From Cryptomeria japonica (taxonomy: Eukaryota; Streptophyta; Pinopsida; Cupressales; Cupressaceae): a DNA stretch of 64,000 bases. Shown piece by piece: positions 56,721 to 64,000 of this stretch. The stretch spans positions 158,021,954 to 158,085,953 of the forward strand of contig NC_081405.1 of NCBI RefSeq assembly GCF_030272615.1, in the 5' to 3' direction. Both the position numbers and the translations under genes were made by a program. A model generated the notes under the pieces. The model worked only from the letters and a program-made list of their open reading frames with translations, had not been told where the DNA came from and did not search any database. Each line of letters starts with the position of its first letter. Within the stretch, counting starts at the first letter, position 1.

Positions 56721-57334
56721 CATATTCTACTTTTTTGCAATCACTTTACATATTTCATGTAAAGTGATTTTAGTTGTATTCAACATGTTTACGTATTCTA
56801 TTTCATAGTTAGTGTTTATGGTTTCAATTTCAGTTTAAATGCTTTAACTGGTCTCATCCATACTTTATTTCATTCTCCTACTTATTTGTTTCCTACTTTT
56901 ATATATGGTTGCCAACTTTCTTTTATATTTGTGAAGATCATTGAATACATGTTTAATGATACACACTAAAATTGCACACATTACACAATTTTTGTGGGCC
57001 TCACGCTTAAACAGTCAAACATTAAACTTTAAACCCCAAAAACCACACTTGTCCAATTTCAAGAATTCAACCCTTTAACATTGAATGTGAAATTAAAAAC
57101 GTTTAACCCATTATGTATGTCCATGTACAAATTTTTTAATTTGGTATCCTTCAACCCTTAAACATTAACAATGAAATTGAATCCCTTAAACATGTGTTAG
57201 TATACCATTCCTTGAACTGGTTTTAGGGTATATTGTACACTCTTCTTTGTGGTATCATTAACTACGTGTCCCTTCTTCATCCTTATCACTTGTGCATATA
57301 AATCAGGATGCCACAATATACATATACTTATATA

Positions 57335-57340
57335 CATATA

Positions 57341-57414
<74 letters not shown>

Positions 57415-57429
57415 TTGTATGTATGTACA

Positions 57430-57500
<71 letters not shown>

Positions 57501-57640
57501 GTATGTATGTATGTACAAGTATATGCATATATGTATGTACAAGTATATGCATATATGTATGTACATGTACATGCATGTGCATGCACATATGTACATGTAT
57601 ATACATGTATGTATGTACGTATATATATGCATATTTTTTC
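57335..57640. repeat. (TA)n, TATATAC and TATGTATGTAC microsatellite
   Basis: A near-perfect (TA)n run at about 57,343-57,411, then TACATATATA and ATGTATGTACAAGTATATGC repeats. Several open frames on both strands read through it as Tyr/Ile or Thr/Tyr repeats and are not genes. Confidence 0.95.
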
Positions 57641-57648
57641 GAAGGTGG

Positions 57649-57770
57649 CTAGGGGAGAAGAACCAAAACGTGCACACCCTAACTTTCAGGTCCAAGTGGC
57701 ATGCCACGTGGACCCATAGACCAACTTTGAGTGATGCCCATGTAGACCGCTGAGTTGGTTGCCCCATTTC
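57649..57770 (+). repeat. G-box-bearing repeat block, direct copy
   Basis: CACACCCTAACTTT, CCACGTGG (57704-57711) and CATGTAGACCGCTGAGTTGG follow the same order as at 54,665-54,740. Confidence 0.75.
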
Positions 57771-58329
57771 AAAACTTTTTGACAGTAACAGTGAAATTGA
57801 AACTCTGGATCAAATTTGAAACCCTCAAACCCATTGTACAATAAAAGTGAAAAATATGAACCCTTATACATTAACTATGCATCCCTTCTCCTTCCTTATC
57901 ACTGGTGCATATATGTACATGTATATGAATATATGTATATACATGCATGTATGTACATATTCCTAGTCCATATTGTTCAGGAGGGCAAAACTAGTAGTAA
58001 TAAAAAATATATAGGCCCAAGGGCCATAACTAGCATAGTCGAACTAGAAAGGTCCACAAACTAGTTTATGACAAGACTCTTCTATTACATTAAATCCATT
58101 CACATGTAATGTGATGATTGGGCCAAGGTCTCAACAACTAGAACAACTACATTAACTCACACGATGAGGGCATGCCATCCTCATAATTCTACACAATGAG
58201 GACATGTTCTCATTTTAAACCTTTGTACTTGTGATTTATGTTGCACTTAAACATTCATATTGAATGGTTTGTGCATCACAATTCAAAAGTATAAAGGTCT
58301 TCAAATGGTTGTGTGTTCTCATTGTAATC

Positions 58330-58660
58330 AATTATGGAGTTGCAATTAAGGAGAGGTGACACGTAGTTAATGCCACTATAGTTGGAATTGGAATGTGGCA
58401 GTGGAATTATTGGATAGAGTAGATGGTTGGTAAGGTGTGCGAGTGGTTGATCACCACGCAACCACCCTGTCTGATACAGATGGAAAGTGTGACGGGTTTC
58501 AAGGGCCTACTCACATTTCGATTGACGCTCTGAAGTGGCATTTTTTTACCACTTGGAGGACAAGTTAGTGATGACTGGGCAAAGATCCTAATCGACATGT
58601 ACAATATTGATTTTGGGTAGCCAACTCGACGGTCTACCTGGCCAGGGGCCATGGGGACAA
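58330..58660 (-). repeat. repeat block, inverted copy
   Basis: The reverse complement matches 54,722-55,010: GTAGACCGTCGAGTTGG, TACCCAAAATCAA, CCAGTCATCACTAACTTGT, GCCACTTCAGAGCGTC, CACACTTTCCATC and GTGGTGATCAACCAC. The G-box has become CGTGGT here. Confidence 0.82.
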
Positions 58661-58699
58661 TTGTGAACAAGTGATTATTAAATCTATCAATTTGATGAA

Positions 58700-58975
58700 A
58701 ATTGAATCATGTAGTTGTCATCTTTTCTCATTCATCCCATTACATGTTCTCAATTGCATTGACATATAAAGAAAATGAAATGCATGTAATTGGAGATTAA
58801 AAGCATGTAGTTGTTGACATCTTTGCTCAATCATCCGACTACATGTTTTGAATTGTATCGACATATTAAACAAATAAAATGCACATAATTGGAAACTAAA
58901 AGCATGTACTGGTTGACATATTCCTCAATTATCTCATTACTTGTTTCTTTATTGTATCGACATATAAAAAAGATA
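58700..58975. repeat. three tandem copies of a 96-99-bp repeat
   Basis: CATGTAGTTG or CATGTACTGG occurs at 58,708, 58,804 and 58,903, each followed by GACAT, a TCAAT-type block, TACATGTT and ATTG(T/C)AT(C/T)GACATAT. Confidence 0.8.
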
Positions 58976-58997
58976 CCATTTGAGCATAATTCAAAAC

Positions 58998-59443
58998 TGT
59001 GAGAATTTGCCAAGATCTAGAGGCAATGGAAAGCACAAATAAGAGAGACAAAATGTATGATAGGAATAAACTGTATTCTATCAAGATGAAAAATATGATC
59101 AACTAGATCATTACAAGATGTTCAATGATTGCCCATACAAACAATGTAGATGAGCCTTCTTATAGAGGCAAGGCTATATGGATATGTGAGCATACAAACA
59201 TGACATATGGCTCAATAAGAAACAAGGGTAGTTAGGAGAAACAATATAATATTCCACATGAGGTGGAATGTAACAACAAGATAAGATCAACACCATAAAG
59301 GTGGAAATTCTCCTACACACACTATCCCAATGTGGCACAAACACCCAAGTGTCTCATACCCAAACTACTATTAAATTCATATACCTAAGTAAACTTAAGT
59401 AAAGTGTAATAATATCCATGATCAATAATTATTTACACCAACA
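58998..59443 (-). repeat. 3' LTR of element 4 (446 bp)
   Basis: Plus-strand ends TGTGAGAATT and ACACCAACA. Complete copy. Confidence 0.85.
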
Positions 59444-60661
59444 CCCCCCCTTAAGTGCAACTTAGGGGAATGCACTAAATTCTACAATGCAACTAAGCAA
59501 TGCAAGATGGGTCCCGACTACGAGGCCATGTTAGGTACCCATGTACAAATGCAAATGCAATCTCCCATAAAGCGGGGAAAGAGAGAAAAACCCAATGGAA
59601 AAAAGCCTCCCAAATGAGAGATGATGAAAGCACACAATGCTCTCAATGATGAATGAGAAGAACAAAAAATGTCACCCCCATAAGGAAGAAAGAGAGTCAA
59701 TGCTGCACCAATAATGTCAAAGTGTGACAAAACTAGGTACCAATGTCGATGACGATGAATCACTTGCTGCAAAAAAAAAAAGAAGATCAAACATGAAGAA
59801 AACCTTCTTTGAGCATCATCTGGATACTCGTAAATGGCAGAAATACTGGTAAAATCCAAGTCTCATGGGAGCCATGCACAAATGTGTACAATCTAAGTCT
59901 CAACTGGAGCCATGCACCAAGTCTCACAAGATATTCCTAATCTACGTGTACAAGAGGATTACATCAAATAGTCAACAATGACAAGATACAAAGAGGTGTG
60001 GTACTTTATGATAGTGCGAGTACAACATTTCTCATGCAAGATCATACATCATGATAAATTATTCAAATGTGGAAACATGAAAATGATGCCACTTGCAAAG
60101 AAGCCCTATAGAATACTGCAGATGAAGATACCTCTGAATGGAATTTCACCAAGAGATATAAATGAATAACTGACCCCCCATAAAAAGATCATGTTGGCAC
60201 TTGCAAATAATGGCAAAGTAGACTGAAAAGGAGTCCATATGAGCCCAAACAAAGCCTCCAAAGTTGTAAAAATTGGGATTTCATGATTTCAAAAAAACTT
60301 GTATCCGAAAATCAGAAAACTCCCGTACCACTGTAAAGATCACAAAATTATACCCCAAAACAAAAAACATTGCTCAAGAAAAGGAGTCTGGATGAGTGAG
60401 ATATCACTATTTGAAAATTGTCTACAAAATTAAAATTTTTGGAAAATTTCTGCCTCAGCTTCAAACTTTAAATGCTTCTAGATTTGGCCTAAAAAGTCTG
60501 ATTTGGGTGAAACAAAAGGTAAAACTGACTTTCTTGGACCTCCTCAATTCAATGGTAGCCTCAAATTTGACCCAACAAGCTCCAATAATAACCTACAATA
60601 GAAAGCTCCAAAATGCAAAACCCCAAATTTCTCTCAATTGACAAACCAATGACACTCTAAT

Positions 60662-60674
60662 GGCTCTGATGCCA
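60662..60674 (-). promoter_or_regulatory. primer binding site of element 4
   Basis: The minus strand reads TGGCATCAGAGCC, a one-base variant of the initiator-Met site, immediately inside the 5' LTR. Confidence 0.8.
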
Positions 60675-61080
60675 TGTAAGAATTTGCCAAGATCTAGAGG
60701 CAATGGAAAACACAAATAAGAGAGACAAAATTTATGATAGGAATAAATTGTATTCTATCAAGATGAAAAATATGATCAACTGGATCATTACAAGATGTTC
60801 AATGATTGCCCGTACAAATAATGTAGATGAGCCTTCTTATATAGGTAAGGCTATATGGATATGTGAGCACACAAACATGACATGTGGCTCAATAAGAAAC
60901 AAGGGTAGGTAGGAAATAGGTGTGGGTAGGTAGGAGAAACAATATAATATTCCACATGAGGTGGAATGTAACAACAAGATAAGATCAACACCATAAAAGG
61001 TGGAAATTCTCCTACACACACTATCCCAATGTGGCACAAACACCCAAGTGTCTCATACCTAAACTACTATTAAATGAATA
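60675..61080 (-). repeat. 5' LTR of element 4, truncated or interrupted
   Basis: Starts TGTAAGAATT. Matches the left LTR up to about ACTACTATTAAAT, then runs into the Copia LTR. It has a small extra copy of GGTAGGTAGGA near 60,905-60,940. Confidence 0.85.
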
Positions 61081-62562
61081 TGTTGGCATTACAATAATAT
61101 TGAGAAGATTGTTGGAAATAAATGATATAATTGATAAAGGATGATTACTATCTTAATATTATTATTTTGTCATTGATGTCAAGCAATTGATTTTCTGATT
61201 CAGTATGATGTTGCCATATTTTAATGAGTATGTTGATGAGTATAAAGATGTCAATAAGTGACATAGAAAAGATAAGAATGAAGGGGAGTAATGAGTTATT
61301 CAATGGGTAATGATTACCATTAGACAATGATGAGATTATCTTGTTTTGATTGTTTTGATATCCTATATATGTGTATTCAAAGACTGAACAAGAAGGAGAA
61401 AAGATTTCATGCAATAGAATGAGTAAAGGTTTGATACTGTTCTATGTTACCGAGCAAGGAGCTAGTTGGCTAACACTAAGGATATCAATATCAGTTAATG
61501 AAGGTAAAATGTCTACTGAGTAAAGTTCAGTATTAACTGAGTAACAACCGAGTAGTAACAAACACATTGGATGAATAAATGCATTATTAAATGAAGGATG
61601 CCAATGAGCTGGAGATGTATAAATGATTGGTATGATGTGCAAGAAGTTTGTTGAGGATCTACGACAATGAAAATACAAGAGTCAGATCTACAGCTCAGAT
61701 TGAACGGTCACAACCTAGCACAAGTACCAAGGAAGGAATACAAGTTCCAAGGCGTGATAAAACATTTTTTAGATCAAAAGATTCAATGAACCTAATCAAG
61801 TATGATGATCTGATGGCTAAGATTGATCATGGGAAATGTGATCAAGGAGATTAAGTGGTTAGGAATTCCTTATAAATAGAAAATAGTTGTAGAACAAGGA
61901 AGCGGGCAAAATGGAAGCACAATGATGCTACAAAGTTGATTACCGAGTACAAAAGATTGAAGATCTGATTGTAGAACAGATTGAGAAGCCCAGCAAGGAG
62001 AAAGATAAGTCTTATGACAAGATTATCTTGAGTACATTGAGCACATAGAATCTAGTTTAGCATATCAAATGTGAAGTTGCAGATATATTTTATTACTATT
62101 ATTTATTTTGTAAGTGACAGGAAATCTCTTAACCGAGTGGACCTAACAGTCTTGTTTGTAAATCCTCTAGCAAGGTAACATTCTAAATGAGTGTTTGAAA
62201 TCCTTTGACAAGGTCACTTCTAACAAAGTGAAGATTCTAACAGATCTGAGGGAAATCCCTTAGCCAGGTCACATCTAACAATGTGTATGTAATCTTTAAC
62301 GGAATTTGCTTTTAACCAAGCATACTCTAGAAGAGTATATTTTCTTAGTGGGTCCAAAATCCCACAGTGGTTTTTCCCTATTTGGGTTTCCACATTAAAT
62401 CTGGTGTTAAATGTGTTATGATTTTTTAAGTTTATCATTTTATGAGTTTGAATGATTTATAGTCATAGTTGCATATCAAGTAAGGCTACCGAGGTTGAAT
62501 CTGATGAATATATTGTAAATTGTGTTGATAAGATTCACCCCCCCTCTCTCATCTATCTAATA
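61081..62562 (+). repeat. 5' LTR of a Copia element (about 1,482 bp)
   Basis: Starts TGTTGGCATT exactly at the break in element 4 and ends near CTATCTAATA, just before a primer site. Holds TATAAATA at 61871-61878 and the segment GTGGTTTTTCCCTATTTGGG near 62,367, typical of this type of plant Copia LTR. A C-rich run lies at 62,537-62,543. The last bases read TA instead of CA, so the exact end is approximate. Confidence 0.82.
61871..61878 (+). promoter_or_regulatory. TATA box of the Copia LTR
   Basis: TATAAATA about 790 bp into the LTR, in a plausible promoter position. Confidence 0.6.
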
Positions 62563-62564
62563 AT

Positions 62565-62576
62565 TGGTATTAGAGC
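62565..62576 (+). promoter_or_regulatory. Copia primer binding site
   Basis: TGGTATTAGAGC, one base different from the initiator-Met site TGGTATCAGAGC, two bases after the LTR. Confidence 0.85.
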
Positions 62577-62625
62577 TTTGGACTCTGGAAGAAAAGTTTA
62601 AAGGAACTTGAGGCAAGATCCGAAG

Positions 62626-63730
62626 ATGTATAAGAGGGATGAACCAAAGCTGAACAAGTCAAGTTTCTCGACATGACAGAAAAGGATGAAGTTGCACTTA
62701 TCAGGAATTGGAGAATATGCAACATATTATCTGGAGAATTATTACATTGCACCCAGCACCTACCCGATGACAATGGAAGAGATAAAGGCAAAGAAGAACA
62801 TATTCAAGCAATGATTGAAACAACATCAGCATTGACCGACTAAGAGTTTAATGATATAGAAGGTTGAAATGATGCCAAAGCAATGTAGAATAAGCTTATA
62901 TCTGTATATGGTGGTGATGAACACATTCAGAGAGAAAAAGTAGACAGTCTAAGAGGTCAACTTGAATCCATGAGAATGAATGAAGGTGAGAACATTATCC
63001 AATATAGTACAAGGTTAAAGGAAACTGTCAATCAAATCAAAGGAGCAGGAGGAACTATTGAAGAAAAGGATGTAACAAGTAAGTTGCTAAGTAAACTTCT
63101 ACCTGCTTATTCCATTCGAGTCTCTACAATTAATGAATTAAGGTTTGTACCAAACATGTTAGTCTCTTTGGATTCTACTATCGGTAAGCTACATGCATTT
63201 GAGTTAAACAATTTTGATAACAATGGGTCTTCGATAAATAAAGTTGAATCAACATTCAGTTCTTTTCATCTTGGTGAATCTGATGATTACAATGATAGAA
63301 TGTATAAGTATACTAAAGGAAATCACAATGGAGCAAGTGAGAGATTTTGCAAAAACATGGAATAAGTACACAAACTATATGAGGAAATCAGAAAGCAAGA
63401 AGAGTTTGAAGCATTATTAGCCAGAAGGTTACCGAGAGGTAAAGGTAAGTATAAAGGGAAGTTACCTTTGAAATGTTTCAACTGTGATAAAATAGGACAT
63501 ATGGCTTCTAACTGTCCTGACAAAGAATCTAGTGAAAAGAGAGAATACCGAGATGACAGACACAAAGACAACCAATATAGAGGACACCGAGACTTCAGAA
63601 GGAGAGATAGAAAGACATGCCTAGTAGCTGATGAGGAATCCAACAATGATAAATCTAATGGGACTGAGACAAAGGAAGTTGTATATGTGGCTATCAAAGA
63701 TGGATCAGATGAAGAAAGGTATGAGGAAAA
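62626..63730 (+). pseudogene. Copia gag, broken
   Basis: ATG at 62626 opens YKRDEPKLNKSSF, with a TGA where Trp is usual and then a one-base frameshift near 62,800. The main frame then carries DEHIQREKVDSLRGQLESM, GENIIQYSTRLKETVNQIKG, and the zinc knuckle CFNCDKIGHMASNC (C-x2-C-x4-H-x4-C, near 63,475-63,515) within a Lys/Arg-rich nucleocapsid. In-frame stops precede 62,970 (TAA, TGA, TAG) and lie at 63363-63365 (TAA). A frameshift in an A run at about 63,727-63,731 separates gag from protease. The family resembles plant Ty1/Copia Gag of the UBN2 type. Confidence 0.88.
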
Positions 63731-64000
63731 GCCCTTATATCTCACATACATAACAATGATTCTTGGATCATAGATTGTGGATGCTCACATCACATGACAG
63801 GTGATAAACACAAGTTTGTTAAATTAGATGACTATGATGGAGGTTATGTAAGATTTGGTAATGATGAACCATGTCTGATGAAAGGTAAAGGTTCTATTAC
63901 ACTTCTTGACAATGCTAAATGTGATGATGTATATTGGGTTGAAGGTTTGAAATACAATTTGTTGAGTGTAGCACAACTAAACAATAAAGGATATCGAATA
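63731..64000 (+). pseudogene. Copia protease, N-terminal part, cut by the window end
   Basis: The frame resumes as ALISHIHNNDSWIIDCGCSHHM. Plant Copia proteases have WIIDSGCSHHMTG; here the catalytic Asp is followed by Cys instead of Ser. VYWVEGLKYNLLSVAQLNNK is the usual end of the domain before integrase. The frame is open to base 64,000, so integrase and reverse transcriptase would lie beyond. Confidence 0.88.

Larger units (their letters stand above)
58998..61080 (-). mobile_element. element 4: short non-coding LTR element (TRIM/LARD type), interrupted by Copia
   Basis: Direct repeats 58998-59443 and 60675-61080 share AAGAATTTGCC / GAGAATTTGCC, AGATCTAGAGGCAATGGAAA, TTATAGAGGCAAGGCTATAT-type and CACATGAGGTGGAATGTAAC blocks. 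On the minus strand the polypurine tract TTGCACTTAAGGGGGGG (59444-59460) abuts the left LTR, and the primer site TGGCATCAGAGCC (60662-60674) abuts the right LTR. The 1.2-kb interior (59,461-60,661) has no conserved coding capacity, only short repeats such as CCAAGTCTCA..GGAGCCATGCAC. The right LTR breaks off where the Copia LTR starts at 61,081, so its end may resume beyond the window. Confidence 0.88.

Noticed and set aside
57249-57767. Several overlapping open frames of 90-156 codons on both strands
   Set aside because: They are translations of TA and TATGTA microsatellites (Tyr/Ile/Met repeats) with no conserved sequence.
59444-60674. Hidden coding region inside element 4
   Set aside because: No frame longer than about 115 codons and no retrotransposon motif; the longest, 59518-59859 on the minus strand, has no recognisable feature.

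Overview
The window looks like nuclear DNA of a land plant with a large, repeat-rich genome. A gymnosperm is plausible, but nothing here fixes the species. The evidence is nested LTR retrotransposons with plant-type Ty3/Gypsy and Copia gag and protease regions, tRNA-type primer sites, a tRNA-like SINE, spliceosomal GT-AG introns, satellite arrays and long simple repeats. I found no intact host gene, no tRNA or rRNA gene, and nothing prokaryotic.

Layout. 0-4.7 kb: a two-copy 108-bp repeat, then an array of about 11 units of a ~360-bp satellite. 4.9-8.0 kb: a broken DDE-transposase-like gene on the minus strand (locus A), which still has an 82-bp intron. 9.0-11.1 kb: a patch of GA-rich minisatellite, then a Gypsy-type LTR with its primer site and a SINE nested in it. 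11.6-13.3 kb: a solo LTR with CTAGG target duplications. 13.4-15.5 kb: a broken, unrecognised multi-exon gene on the plus strand. 16.0-18.2 kb: a second ~358-bp satellite array, which is a diverged relative of the first in inverted orientation. 18.7-26.5 kb: a complete minus-strand LTR element (element 2) coding only Gag, protease and a basic tail. 27.3-30.3 kb: a second transposase-like gene (locus B). 30.6-33.1 kb: a purine tract, a palindrome-rich spacer and a pyrimidine tract. 33.1-50.6 kb: a ~0.97-kb GA-rich higher-order repeat that holds a complete minus-strand Gypsy derivative (element 1, 35.9-45.4 kb) and, in a tandem second copy of the same block, a solo LTR of that element. 51.7-54.1 kb: a Copia-like remnant. 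54.6-58.7 kb: a large imperfect inverted repeat with G-box-bearing blocks and a TA microsatellite. 59.0-61.1 kb: a short non-coding LTR element, interrupted at 61,081 by a plus-strand Copia element that runs off the end of the window.

How it fits together. The window records stacked transposition. Elements 1 and 2 are non-autonomous: neither has reverse transcriptase, RNase H or an integrase core, so they would depend on proteins from elsewhere. Their reading frames carry many stop codons but no frameshift (12 stops in 1,373 codons and 3 stops in 1,131 codons). The most unusual item is the pair of loci A and B. Both show an order of motifs that I recall from a transposase family widespread in animals. 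One locus keeps a spliceosomal intron and the other lacks it.
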